Below, piece after piece: positions 34,441-45,889 of a DNA stretch of 64,000 nt (positions are counted from its first letter, which is position 1; each line of letters begins with the position of its first letter). Origin of the DNA: Siphonodentalium dalli. Taxonomy: Eukaryota; Mollusca; Scaphopoda; Gadilida; Siphonodentaliidae. The notes beneath the pieces were generated by a model. The model searched no databases, was not told where the DNA came from, and was given only the letters and a program-made list of their open reading frames with translations. The DNA lies in NCBI GenBank assembly GCA_032622095.1, contig CP136067.1, positions 77,092,705 to 77,156,704 of the forward strand. The letters run 5' to 3'. Made by a program: the position numbers and the translations under genes.

Positions 34441-36956
34441 TCCGTCCTTATGTCGTTGTTGGGGCGTGGAGTTGGCTGCTCTGCATTGGAAACATTACAC
34501 TTGTTATTTCATTGGTCTCAGTTCATTTCAATCCCTAACAAATTTATCTAGGTATAACTTCATATTGCTATGCGTATTAAACGAACCCTAACTGAGGTAG
34601 TTAAATACAAGCTGCTATTACCTATACAATTCAACCTCACAGGAGCCTGAAATGGCCAATATAATCAATCGTGACACTATAATTGGTGACAAGTGTATAT
34701 ATAGAGTTAGATTGGTGACACCCACTTGAACAATTTTGTAATACCAACGTATCGTTAAAAATGGCTGCCAAAATCAGTATGTAGCCTTTCATGACTGAGA
34801 CATTGATTATGCTTATAAGCAATGAGGCAAATATTGACACTTCTCCATTAAAGCAATTCAGTTCGTGCCACCGCTCAGGAATTAGATGACCAACTAGTTC
34901 AAATATTACGGAAATAAACACAATTATTACGGTCAAAGTTCAACATAATCTGGCTGTGGGAATGCTGCTGTATTAGTCGCTATATAGTATATCCACTGAA
35001 ATAACCAATCAAATAATCAACAGTCAATTAACTATTTCTGGTAACATTTTTGTTTATGCTAAATATTTCGTAGAAAGCCCTACTGACTACTGAGTAATGC
35101 TAGGTGGCTGATGGCTGCTCACAGTTGAGCATTTTCAGAATATTGGGATAGCGCCCAACATGATACTCATAAGTAACTATCACCAACCCTCGAAGTAGAA
35201 CCGATCGGACCCATGCTTCACTTGAAGGACATACAATATGAGTTGTCATGAATCTGCGTTTTTGAATGGTTTTCTTGTGTGTGATACGCCCCACCAAATG
35301 CATATATCCATGGGGAGAGTTGTTTGTATATCTAATCAGTACGCATATGTCTACACCAAGTGTGGAGTACTGGCTCAGAAAATATAATTTAGCATAACCA
35401 AGTTATCTATAGTGCAGACTGGGTCCAACTATGATGATGCTTATATCGACAGGTCTCATATCATTATATACAATGGCTCTCAAAACCCTGGTCAATGTTT
35501 CATTTATCTCTACCGCGATCTTTGATAACCGGTCGGGCCATAACATTAAATACCATCATTTAGTCAGGAACATGTATATTTCACAAAGATCATGGACAGA
35601 GATCCTGATATGAAAACAATAAAAGCTGTTTTAGGCATATGCAATTAGAATTAAAAAAAATAAGTAATAGAAATGCATTCGCTCCTAAACCCAAATTCTC
35701 ATTCCGGTAAATTTTTTTCGGTCAACCACTTATCGTTAAATATTGCAATATACTACCAGAGTGGAGCTGGTCATTATGCCCTGTGTTGTAACCAGAATTG
35801 ATTTGGTCACCCAAATTTGGGATGAGCCATGGGCGAACAACTCATTCAGAGAAACTGATATCCTAGTCTATTCCTGCGTATCTTCAAGTTTGTTCCACCG
35901 TGTCTCGATTTTCTCTACAAATATTGCTTACAAGTAACAATAATTATTGTCTTGGGCATACTTTGAAATTTCTCAACCGCTAGCAGTAATCGCCTAAGTG
36001 TGATTTTAACTGAATAGTCTAAATTTGCACATTTCGTGACTGAGAGCTAGCCTATATTCAACCAACTGTGTGCGACGCTTCCTCCAGCAGGTTGATAATT
36101 AACCAGTTGCCAATTGTTTGACCATACCCTAATTGGGATCGGATCATTATATGTGGTATATTCATTGAGAAATTTACGTCTTCCAACTGTCACTGAAATA
36201 TTGCATTCAGGCTCTTGTTCTGCGTGATTTCACAAGGTATTTAGATTGGTTTATGTGAAACTAGGATTCGTTGCATCCCCCAGCAATAGCATTGCTCACG
36301 GAAATCATATTGTTCTTCGTGCATGGAGAGGGTGATGAATAAATGTTAGTTCAGGATCCTATGGTCAACGATACTCGGTATACACTATCTAAACTCATGC
36401 ATGGGCCCATGCTGTCATCTGAACATGTGTGGGCAAATATGATAGCACCGTTACAGTGTATCGGCAGCCCAAAGTATCTTCGGTTGCTGGCGCTGTTATA
36501 AAATGATATCCCTGATCTACTAGAGCATGACGACATGTTACGTTGCACAGATTTTGAAATTCTGGAAATATAAATTTTAATTATTCTGAGACTTACTTAT
36601 ATCATTGCCCACGAGACAACTATGACAACATTTCCGCGCACAAAGGAGCAATCTTAACCACGTCAGTATGCACCAATCATATTACCGTCATTGAGTGGAC
36701 ACTCTCCACATAACTGAAGTCACGACATTAAACTATATAAGGCTGTGTCTTGAATAAGTTAAATATAACGCGGGAACCTCTGGTCTTCTACACTGTATAT
36801 ATCATACCACATGTGCATGTAATGTCCACGTTCATGTGTCTTCGATTATGTTCTATTTAAAGTGTTTCTGTTAACGTATCTAATGCAGATTAGACAACCC
36901 ATGCACATATCAGCCACGACATATAAGCACATAAGGACGAAATATATAACTTTCTA
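34441..36956. other. Loop between the long inverted arms; no gene seen
   Basis: About 2.5 kb of AT-rich DNA. The longest frame is 99 residues (34637-34936, minus) with no domain. If the arms are TIRs a transposase would be expected here; I see no transposase-like frame, so it would be a decayed or non-autonomous copy. Confidence 0.45.
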
Positions 36957-37555
36957 TACATTTGCTGCCATATTGACTGCCATCAAAAACCATAGTAACC
37001 GTTTCAGGCCCTATTGAAATTGCATTTTATTGGCAATACTCACATTAGCTTAATTCTGGAAACTGTGTGCATCTCACACTAAAATATGGCTAGGAGCCAA
37101 TATTGAGTTTTCGGAGAAATTTTATACCACTCTGTAAGATAAATTTTCTTTGGAATTAGAAGTGGCTATACAAAAGAAACAACACATAGTACTGAGTGAG
37201 AAAATGGTCATACGATATGAATAATAAGAAAACAAGGTCCAATTGGCAACCTTTTCGAAACAATAGGAACGGATATAGGAGACATGAGTGAAAAAAAAAA
37301 AAATCACATTCCGGTCGCCATTTTGGCAGCCATCTTTCTAATAGAGTGCCATTTTTTCCACACAAAAAAAACAGTAGTATAATGTAATGGCACCCAAATG
37401 GTATATAAATTTGGATACATTTGACGAAATAGTTTTCCAACAAAACAGATTAAACTGACTTAGTTCATATTCTATACTACGGTGGCCATGTTGGACGTCA
37501 TCTTGGTTGACAGAAACTGTTCAAGGGTGAGAACTCAACACCCACCTAGAAATTG
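36957..37555 (-). repeat. Arm 2 of a long inverted repeat (ATGGC-rich element)
   Basis: On the plus strand: CTGCCATATTGACTGCCATC, AACCATAGTAACC, CCGGTCGCCATTTTGGCAG, CATGTTGGACGTCATCTTGG, and CAAGGGTGAGAACTCAACAC at the end. It reads in reverse order to arm 1, with many substitutions, so the pair is old. A run of 13 A lies near 37290. Confidence 0.65.
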
Positions 37556-38104
37556 CTGCACACTACACAAAATCACAATTCATAGAGAAAAAACTTTAAC
37601 AGAATTTTACTTAACCCCTATTGCTCCCGGAAGTTGAGGTCACTGGGCCCCATTATTCGCGGAACGTCAGCATCTTTTTCTGTCATAGTGAGCCAATGTT
37701 TGTAATCGCTATAATGGTAATCGTGGTTTTACAAAACCGTTCTAGTACTAAAGAAAATCAATAATATTACGACGTCAGTAAGCATAAAATGGACCATATT
37801 CGCGCTCTTTAATATTGCCGTTAATCTGATAAAGCGGACTCTTTTGAAAGTCGATCTGACCATCAAACGAATGTATCGCATTATCTTCTGATATAAAAAA
37901 CATACACAAAACATAGTATTATGGTATAAAAACCGATGAGTCATCTTCAAACGGACATGGCTCATTTGAACCTCCGACTTTTATCTAATTAATTTGGAAA
38001 GACGGATAAGAATTGTTGATAAATACACGAAGTAGCGACATGCAGGAGTTATGTACTCCGGAAAAAAACTCGAAATCATTATATTCCAACTGTTAGTCAT
38101 TTTC
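37556..38104. other. No gene seen
   Basis: Unassigned DNA leading into the 41-bp satellite. Confidence 0.4.
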
Positions 38105-38650
38105 GCTCTTCATTTCACCATACCGGGAATACACTAACGTGAAACGCTCTTTATTTCACCATACCGGGAATAGACTAACATGGGACGCTCTTTATTTTAC
38201 AATATCGGAATACACTAACAGTGAACGCTCTTTATTTAGCCATACCGGGAATACACTAACAGCGAATGCTCTTTATTTCACAATACCGGGAATATGCTAA
38301 CATGGAAAACTCTTTAATACCGGGAATAAGCACTAACATTGAACGCTCTTTATTTCACCACACAGGGAATACACTAACAGGAAACGCTCTTTATTTAACC
38401 GAATAGGGAACACACTAAGACGAAACGCTCTTTATTTAACAATACCGGGAATACACCAACAGGGAACACTTTTTTATTTCACCATACCGGGAATACACTA
38501 ACATGGAACGCTCTTCATTTCACTATACCGGGCATACACTAACATGGAACGCTCTTCATTTCACTATACCAGGCATACACTAACATGGAACGCTCTTCGT
38601 TTCACTATACCGGGCATACACTAACATGGAACGCTCTTTATTACTCCACA
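38105..38650. repeat. 41-bp satellite array, about 13 units
   Basis: The unit is GCTCTTTATTTCACCATACC then GGGAATACACTAACATGGAAC. Early units vary (ACGTG, AGTG, AGCG before the next GCTC); the last four are almost uniform (CTATACCGGGCATACACTAA). The complement of one unit matches the interior of the TTAA-flanked element at 2745-2790 and similar segments at 42070, 43130, 55120 and 59216, so the satellite probably arose from a transposon. Confidence 0.9.
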
Positions 38651-38892
38651 CTAAAGTTTAATGTCCGTAAAACTATATAATTATGTTGCTATTTATCGCA
38701 TCATTCAGATACCAAGAACCGGATCGGGATGAAACTAAAACGAACATAATTTGACGCTTAAAATCGCCTCATGCATTAAATTCGATTTTCAACGCCAGTT
38801 TATTATTATTTGTTCGATATATAATCATCAACATAATTATTATGCTCATAGATGGTCTTTTTATCATGAGGATTATGAAAGGGATAAAGGGA
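38467..38892 (+). repeat. 426-bp tandem duplication, first copy
   Basis: It contains the last four satellite units plus a 250-bp unique flank from CTCCACACTAAAGTTTAATG to GGATTATGAAAGGGATAAAG. The copy at 38893-39318 follows directly; I saw no difference between them by eye. Confidence 0.95.
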
Positions 38893-39318
38893 CACTTTTT
38901 TATTTCACCATACCGGGAATACACTAACATGGAACGCTCTTCATTTCACTATACCGGGCATACACTAACATGGAACGCTCTTCATTTCACTATACCAGGC
39001 ATACACTAACATGGAACGCTCTTCGTTTCACTATACCGGGCATACACTAACATGGAACGCTCTTTATTACTCCACACTAAAGTTTAATGTCCGTAAAACT
39101 ATATAATTATGTTGCTATTTATCGCATCATTCAGATACCAAGAACCGGATCGGGATGAAACTAAAACGAACATAATTTGACGCTTAAAATCGCCTCATGC
39201 ATTAAATTCGATTTTCAACGCCAGTTTATTATTATTTGTTCGATATATAATCATCAACATAATTATTATGCTCATAGATGGTCTTTTTATCATGAGGATT
39301 ATGAAAGGGATAAAGGGA
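38893..39318 (+). repeat. 426-bp tandem duplication, second copy
   Basis: Direct head-to-tail copy of 38467-38892, including its own four satellite units (38893-39068). Very recent, or possibly an assembly artefact. Confidence 0.95.
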
Positions 39319-40430
39319 CCGAAAGCCCGTGAGACTTGAAACACATTGACTCGGGGACACGGGAACATACGGCTGAATTCGACTCTCAATCACGGTAATG
39401 ACTTATCAATTAGTGAACGGAATTTATCGCTTCAAATGGATTTTATGGGTCTCGCTCATTGTGCACAGTGACGTTAAAGAGTGTTATTACGCCCCGCTAT
39501 ATTATGGGTGTTTACTGTTACGCTGGTCTGGCCGTGCCAATGTGCGATGGTGATATCTGGGAGGACAACACATTTCGGGTTTCACGCGATGCGAGTTATT
39601 TTAGGAAATTGTAGTAAAGTTGATCTGGCCATGTCAATGGAGCTATCGCGATTGGGGAAAAGCTCACAGGACAACGAATTTCGGGTTTTCGAGGATGTAT
39701 CTTCGCGGATGTCTCATTGTTGCAGTATGTAACTTTTATGACCGCGTTAATTGCTTTCGATGTTTTGGTATGAACACTGGCTGGGCCAATCTTGAAGATT
39801 TTATTGCGAGGAACACAATGCATAATATAAAATTTTGCTGATGACGTATGTCTCAGTTAGAATGTAAAATAAAGGTCGTATTGCGAAGTACCGGGCATGT
39901 ATTTAATCCGATTAGTATATTTTTGTCCGCATAAATTTAGAGGCTTTCTGGTGTGGTGAATGAGAACCCTGCGGTAATAAGCCGTGGTTTTTGTAATAAT
40001 TTGAAAGGATTAGCTGTTTTAACGGAATTCTGAGGTGGTTTGTTGTTGAAACTAATATATGCTATATTATAAATTATATATACCTAATAATATGATCTTG
40101 AGGGCGTTACCATTTCTGACTATGGTTTTCTTGTTTATCTGTTTCCATGATATGTTAAAACAAAGATTGTCATTCTCGCCGTTGTTCTAACAGTTGGAAG
40201 AAGTAACAACTTTCTACCAAATGAATAAGTAGACCAAATTATATGAACCACACAATAGTATACTATATATTAATCATGCAACTTCGGTTTGAGGTATGAA
40301 AGTAGGCTCGTTTTGCTAAATCCAGATATGGTTCCGGTCGGGTGATAAAAAAAAACGACAAATACGTCAAATTGATTTATACGGACTTTATGTAACACAG
40401 ACACATTTATTCAATGAATATAATTTATTA
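39319..40430. other. No supported gene; weak internal direct repeat
   Basis: GGTCTGGCCGTGCCAATG (about 39523) and GATCTGGCCATGTCAATG (about 39622), each followed by ACAAC.(C)ATTTCGGGTTT, form a diverged repeat with a period near 100 bp. Short frames across it have no domain. Confidence 0.4.
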
Positions 40431-40439
40431 ACAAAAATT

Positions 40440-40620
40440 GGGTCGCAACTTTTCTTCAGGATAGACAGGGGGGGGGGGGGGGTCAGGAAAAACATTACGG
40501 ATACAAGGTGGAAATTTTGTGTTTTTCAGTTTTGGGGACCCACCACCCCGGGAGCGTAAGTTTTTTCCACCCAGGTCTGGGACACCCACGCCCAAAATTG
40601 ATGAAAATCTTGTAAATTCT
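40440..40620. repeat. Element with G run, inverted copy of 41990-42080
   Basis: A run of about 15 G (40468-40482) followed by TCAGGAAAAACATTACGGAT and ACAAGG. The complement matches CCTTGTATCCTGTAATTTTT, then the C run, at 42013-42058. It also has GGGACCCACCACCCC and GGGACACCCACGCCC; a GGGGACACCCACACACC lies at 41995. Confidence 0.6.
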
Positions 40621-41531
40621 ACTAAATCATTTTTGTTGGCAGGGTAAGGGTCTCTCATTGTGTCTGTACCGGAACTGAAAGAACGCTGACCAAGCACACA
40701 CACAAAAAATAAACAAACAAACACATGGCTGAAAAATATGTCAACAAAACCAGTGACAAAACCTTTAAAAACCCAAATATTTATGGTTATAAAGGTAAAA
40801 TACCCACTTTAACAGGATAGTTGTGTCCCTTATTAGCAATAGGTTAAAATATGTGCGTGTAAAGTAAAAACACCATCAATTTGATTAATCCAGTCCTCTC
40901 CATGTGGGAAATCACTGGTGAGCAATGAGGAGCTTCCCTTAAAATTATTCTAGGCGAGTGGTGAGTAGCTCTCCTACAAAATGTCGAGGCGAGTAGTATC
41001 CCAGCAGGAGATGCCGAAGGCATCTCCCGAAGGCCTGAGGGGGAGAGTACGGGAGGGGGCTCCCCCGGAAAATTTAGAAAATTAGATGCTCTGAGATTGA
41101 ATCTGGAGCCTTTTACTGCTCCAATAAGTGAACAACACGTTATTATGTGACTTAAGTCACTGTAGTCATGCATCGACATCGACCATGTACTTCGACCACG
41201 TGGTCACTGTATTTATCGTTTATTCAATATCTTGACTGATATCATTAATATAAACAAACGAGGCCAACGGGTTTTCGGCTTTTTGACAGCTGGCCACATT
41301 GCTAATAGTACACTAGCAAGTAAGTTGGTATATTTGAAATAAAGTTATCTGATTTATTACGCACATTTGAAGCATGTGTATTCTGAGTTATCGACAGTAT
41401 GTTATTGAACCACGTGGTCTCTCTGTTTGTTGTGCAGAAATTGTATTGCCGATGTGAATCGGAATCAGTTCGATTTTGAATAAATTCCTCGATCTATTTT
41501 AGTAAATAGCGCATATAATAAAAAGAAAACC
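40621..41531. other. No gene seen
   Basis: Near 41010-41070 there is a G/C-rich inverted stretch (GATGCCGAAGGCATC, then GGAGGGGGCTCCCCC), in the style of the inner module at 6838-6900. The rest is unassigned. Confidence 0.4.
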
Positions 41532-41710
41532 TTCGTGTTTTGAGTGAATACCGGAATTACCTCATTCGTGGTCACAGTGAGATACTGGAATCATCACTCG
41601 TGGCCCTTTAGGCCACTCGTGATGATTCCAGTATCTCACTGTGACCACTCATGAGATACTTCCGGTATTCACTCAAAACACGCAGATATCCTCTATGTAT
41701 AATAAGTTTT
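41518..41710. mobile_element. Hairpin element, stem type 3 (CACTCGTGGCC), constant flank ATATCCTCTATGTAT
   Basis: The left arm (CGTGTTTTGAGTGAATACCG, TGGTCACAGTGAGATACTGG, AATCATCACTCGTGGCC) meets its complement around the loop CCTTTA at about 41605. The arms are about 75 bp and almost exact except around 41560. The left flank is CATATAATAAAAAGAAAA and the right flank GATATCCTCTATGTATAATA. Same layout as the hairpin at 57.98 kb, including a TTTA loop. Confidence 0.8.
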
Positions 41711-41989
41711 AAAAAGCCATGATAAACTATGAGAAAAGATGAGAATGGAATGTTTTTCATTGCAATTTTTTTCCTCGACCAAAACCGGACCCACCCCATG
41801 GTTTCAATTGTTAAAGGGAGAAATTGTCGACAAAAAAAATAAAATATAGAGCCCACATCACTTGTATAAGGCTATATAGCATGCACAATATATGAATATG
41901 ATTGTTTCAATTCATTTTGAAGCTGTAATTTGTCTTAGAAATGATTTTGGAAAAAAATTGCATGACACCAGAAAAAATCTGCATTCCGG

Positions 41990-42140
41990 GCTCGGGGACA
42001 CCCACACACCGGTCCTTGTATCCTGTAATTTTTTTCCGACCCCCCCCCCCCCCCCCCCTGGGATAGAACAAAAAAAAGGTGTTCCCTGTTAGTGTTAGTG
42101 TATTCCTGATATGATAAAAATAAAGAGCGTTGCTCTCACT
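41990..42140. repeat. Element with 19-C run and AAAGAGCG core
   Basis: A C run at 42040-42058 follows TTTTTTTCCGA. Then comes GTTAGTGTATTCCTGATATG and AAAATAAAGAGCG, the core motif shared with the 41-bp satellite and the TTAA elements. The 41990-42080 part is the inverted relative of 40440-40535. Confidence 0.6.
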
Positions 42141-42655
42141 TCTGTGCGGAAAAATAAAAAACATCTGAGAAATTAAGTATGCATTCAACATGCATGTGTT
42201 TTCATACTATGTTGATAAGTATTTCGTGCATTTATCAACCTATATTTCACAACTAACAAAAATTAATTACGTAAACATCATTTGTCAAATGATGTCCGTT
42301 TATTAATGGACTTCAAATGACAATTTTTGGTGTGTGCGTTTATAACCACGTTCGACAGCGGCACATATAGCATCGGACCGACCCATAATTTGTCACCGGG
42401 ATCATTTTAAGGCAGTTAACTCGATAACCTGAACAAACGTCAACCATATATGTGGTGTATATAATATATGGATAATTCACAACAAGATCTCGACCGAGTT
42501 CGAAAACCAGATTTGTCGGGTTTTTTTTTAACTTGACATATCGTATCATCCACAGTGCCCTAGAACTGTTTAAATAACTTGTAGTTGATGTTCGGCGTGG
42601 GAGATTGACGAAATTAGAAACACAATAGCTTTTGTTGTCATTCTGTGTAGACACT
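42141..42655. other. No gene seen
   Basis: AT-rich. GTTGATAAGTATTTCGTGCA and TTTATCAACC near 42210-42242 resemble the arm of the TTAA element at 2530, so this may be a decayed relative. A 112-residue minus-strand frame (42340-42678) has no domain. Confidence 0.35.
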
Positions 42656-42882
42656 GTGGCCGGATTCGTCATCTCCAATTTAAACCTCCGAGTTTAAACC
42701 AGCATTAATGATCCAGCCAAACTGGGTCTGAGGGGGCGTTTGTGGCCGTTCAGTGGTTAGTAGATGACAACTCTAGTCGATGAGATGAGCATACAATCAA
42801 ACTACCCATTTACCAGACGGACAACAGGCATGTCGGTCGGTAGAATGGCTATTGTCGGTCGGTAGAATGGTTATTGGCGAAC
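42656..42882 (+). repeat. GGATTCGTCATCTC family, copy 3, host of a TTAA insertion
   Basis: It starts GGCCGGATTCGTCATCTCC and follows 3528-3700 (CCAGCCAAAC.GGGT, GAGGGGGCGTTT, GATGAGATGAGCATACA). CGGTCGGTAGAATGG is duplicated at about 42835 and 42857. The copy is interrupted at TTAA 42883 by the next element. Confidence 0.7.
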
Positions 42883-43602
42883 AATTAAAGATACGGGCGG
42901 CCATGGCGGTGGGTATGCTGTTAAAATATTCAACTCCGTCAAAAACCGCCATAAACAGAAAGAATAGTAAAATATAGACAGACTTATGTTCTTACACCAA
43001 TCAGAAATATGGCATAAACAGTATGTTATTGTCAATTATGTTTGTTTTGTTATGTAAACAAAAGCAAAAAACTTTACGTTTCCTGGCTTTTGTTTAGATC
43101 CGGATATGGTAAACATAACTTTTTTAGAGCGTTATTTGTTACTGTTTTCCTGATATGGAAATAATAAAGAGCGTTTATATCATTTGTGTGTGATTAACCT
43201 ATAGAATTGCGCTGTGTTATGTAAACAGAAGCACAACTTCTGTAACACGAGCAGGCTCTTGTTTACATACACCATCGTACGTCTTGACGACAATATACTT
43301 TTACGCGCTGATTATATTTAGCATAGAATAGACTAGAATATTTATTGCAATATACGAGATATATAGGCAGTTGCAAGTTACAAAATGAATTAAAACTTAA
43401 AACATGTAAATACAAACGAAAATAAATTGTGTTCAATATAACTGTTTGATTCAATGCATCGTCATTCAGCTACCACCTATAACTTATAATGTTTATCTCT
43501 ATAATATATGAACAAAACTATACATATTTTAATATTCCTTCTGTTGATGGCGATTTTAACAAATATGAATATTTCTGCAACGAACGCCGCCCGTGCCTTT
43601 AA
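42883..43602 (+). mobile_element. 712-bp TIR element flanked by TTAA, copy A
   Basis: TTAA (42883-42886) is followed by AGATACGGGCGGC; the right end is GCCGCCCGTGCCT followed by TTAA (43599-43602). Internal landmarks are CTGTTAAAATATTCAACTCC, ATAAACAGAAAGAATA, ATCCGGATATGGTAAACATA, AATAAAGAGCG, CACGAGCAGG.TCTTGTTTAC and ACCATCGTACGTCTTGACGA. The empty relative near 3690 (ATAAATTATCGCGAACG) supports the site. Copy B lies inverted at 54.8-55.4 kb. No transposase. Confidence 0.75.
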
Positions 43603-43888
43603 CGCGAACATGTACAGGCGTATAACAACTCTCACGTGAGAATGAATCCACAGATGTCAATCAAATAATTATTAGCAGATATTTTCGACCAATCAGCGAA
43701 TGAGTCGTCGGTCTTTGGCTTTATTGCAAATTATTATTCCATCTTTGTTCACCTTAATTTGGATATCCATGCATACATTCAGTGTTAAATTAGTTATATT
43801 CACACAACTTTTTTGTTATCAAATCATAATGTAATGAAAGTTATGTTTCCGCCATGGTGTTAGAAATTTATCGATGGTTATAAAACTT
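43603..43888. other. No gene seen
   Basis: Continuation of the interrupted repeat (CGCGAAC) and unassigned AT-rich DNA. Confidence 0.4.
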
Positions 43889-44376
43889 GTTGTCCCCCGA
43901 AAACTATTTTTGGGGGACTATTTAAACAGCCGGTGTCCGTCCAAATTTGGTATGTGAGTTTATCAGCTCAAAACACAGGTCAAGTTCGATTATGGGTTCG
44001 GTTTGCCCATTTTTGCGGAGTTATGGCCCTTGTTAACTTAGAATTTGACGATTATTTTGGTTTCCGGGTGATGACTTTTGTTATTGTAATATGATTGTTT
44101 TTAAACTTGGTATGTGGATTAACCCCACGAAGATACGGGTCAAGTTGGAATTTGAGTTTGTTCCGCCAATTTATGGTCCTTTGTTGACTTAAAAGTTGCC
44201 GATTATTTTGGTTCCCTGATGATAACTTTATTTTTAATTATCTGATTGTTTTTAAATTCAACTGAATCTCTTAATATTTGGTACATGGTTCAAAGACAAA
44301 AGCTGAATTTGGTCACGGTCCGATGAGTTTTAAAAAATGCTATCCTTACTAAAAAGCCACCTTTTCGGGGGACACG
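43889..44376. mobile_element. DNA element with TGTCCCCCGAAAA ends and internal repeats
   Basis: TTGTCCCCCGAAAA (43890 on) is inverted as TTTTCGGGGGACA near 44362-44374. The inside has about three diverged units of roughly 150 bp built on AACTTGGTATGTGG, CAGGTCAAGTTCGA and TTATGGCCCTTGTT. A decayed relative without clear ends lies at 63340-63620. I do not recognise a transposase superfamily. Confidence 0.65.
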
Positions 44377-44873
44377 TGGTCGACGACCTTTTACTTTGCA
44401 TGACACTTGTCATAATTTTCACATAATTATTGGGGTTTTTATCAATTAACTTAAAGTTCAATTTCTTCTACAGTATAATTTTGATTGATAAAATAATTAG
44501 TTAGTGTATTTGCAATTTCTTCGAGATCATGTAGTACTATATCATTTTCAAAAAGTTATGCAAAAATACCACTACTTTTAGTCTGTTGTTTAGAAGAAAA
44601 AAAATCATTATTTTCCATCACTGTTTGGAATGACTATTACAATTGGACACCGTGTCACACATTTTCATGTCAAGAGACTGTTTCAGCTAGTTATAACGTA
44701 CGGGCAAGCGTGGCTTATTGCCAGTGGGTGGTACCAGCGCTGTGAGTGTGGCCTCTGTGGAAAACTCCACATTGAAGCAAGTAGGGTTCTGCGCGCGACG
44801 TCACACGTGACGTAGTGTCGACCAACCATAGTCCTGCATTCATTTTCTATCACTGTAGTCGAAGGGTCGTGCA
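44377..44873. other. No supported gene
   Basis: AT-rich to 44620, then a more balanced stretch with GCGCGCGACGTCACACGTGA near 44790. A 61-residue frame (44630-44815, +) has no domain. Confidence 0.4.
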
Positions 44874-45300
44874 GTTAATAAGGCTGAAGGGGTCACTCTC
44901 ACCAAAAAAGTGCTGTAGAGTACACAGGGTTTGAAAATGTGCTGAAGGTTACACAGGGTTTGTGCTAGGCATGCACTAATACAGTTACATAAACTGTGTT
45001 TCCGAAAGTCTGGCGCCCATTAGCAGTTTGTTTTCAGTTTATTTTAATTGTTAATGTTCATTGGAACGTAAATAGTTATTCTCTTACAGAAATCATGGCA
45101 GATACGAAAACTAGACGTCATTTAGAACGAGATTTCAAAACCTGTGTACCCTTCAGCACTTTTTTTTGTGAGAGTGACCCCTTCAGCGTTAATAAGTCCA
45201 ACAGAGGGCCAAGGCTGCCAGCTGGACACACCAACTGCATATCCCCACTTCCGAACCAATGGGAATCAAGCTACTGCTCATAACATATATAATACTTTAT
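44855..45300 (+). repeat. Repeat GTCGAAGGG..GTTAATAAGTCC, copy 1 (carries the MITE)
   Basis: Flanks of the MITE: GTCGAAGGGTCGTGCAG before it and TCCAACAGAGGGCCAAGGCT, CCAGCTGGACACACCAACTG after it, then CCCCACTTCC and CAATGGGAATCAAGCTACTG. Copy 2 is at 46078-46190 and a shorter copy 3 at 47745-47830. Confidence 0.7.
44874..45196. mobile_element. 305-bp MITE with 9-bp TSD, Mutator-like by TSD length
   Basis: GTTAATAAG at 44874-44882 is repeated at 45188-45196. The element (44883-45187) has TIRs of about 55 bp: GCTGAAGGGGTCACTCTCAC, then AAAAAAGTGCTG, then GTACACAGG. The left TIR is followed by a partial repeat (GTGCTGAAGGTTACACAGGG). The related sequence at 46083-46130 (CAGTTAATAAGTCCAGCAG) has a single GTTAATAAG and no insert, an empty site. 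No transposase. A 9-bp TSD fits Mutator-like elements, but TSD length alone is not proof. Confidence 0.85.
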
Positions 45301-45478
45301 TTCAGACAATGTTGCCCACATGTATATACATAGTATATATAACAACAATCAATCACAAATTTTAGCAATGGCGTATTCTGATTTGCATTATGTGTATAAT
45401 ATAGAATTCCAATTCCAAAATAGTCCTGATCTGAACTTAATATCTGATGAATGTATGCTAGAAATGATTGTATTCTGA
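45301..45478. other. Unassigned AT-rich DNA
   Basis: Short spacer between the repeat and the microsatellite block; nothing recognisable. Confidence 0.4.
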
Positions 45479-45561
45479 CACACACACACCCCCCCCCCCC
45501 CCCACACACACCCCACACACATACACACTCTCTCTCTCCCTCTCTCTCTCTCTGTCCCCTC

Positions 45562-45616
<55 letters not shown>

Positions 45617-45675
45617 CTCTCTCTCTCTCTCTCTCTCTTGCTCCCTCTCTCTCGCTCCCTCTCTCTCTCTCTATC
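45479..45675. repeat. Compound microsatellite: CA, C run, CT, TA, CT
   Basis: Order on the plus strand: CA units, a 16-C run, mixed CA/CCC, (CT)n, about 24 TA units and again (CT)n with TTGCTC and TCGCTC interruptions. It holds three frames open on the plus strand and one 186-residue frame on the minus strand. All are low-complexity translations. Confidence 0.95.
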
Positions 45676-45889
45676 TGAAGTTATACACAAACTTGCGCCG
45701 CAATATCGGAAATGGCAACATACAATCGTTAACATACATAGCGCTAGCACTACACAATTTATAATATCGAATAAATATTCTAAATGATCTATTATAATGT
45801 ACAGACAATTTGTTGAACATTTTCTTTGAGTAATTAGCCCACAAATGGGCACAATATAATGGCGAATAAGCGAGTACTCATTGGTCAAA

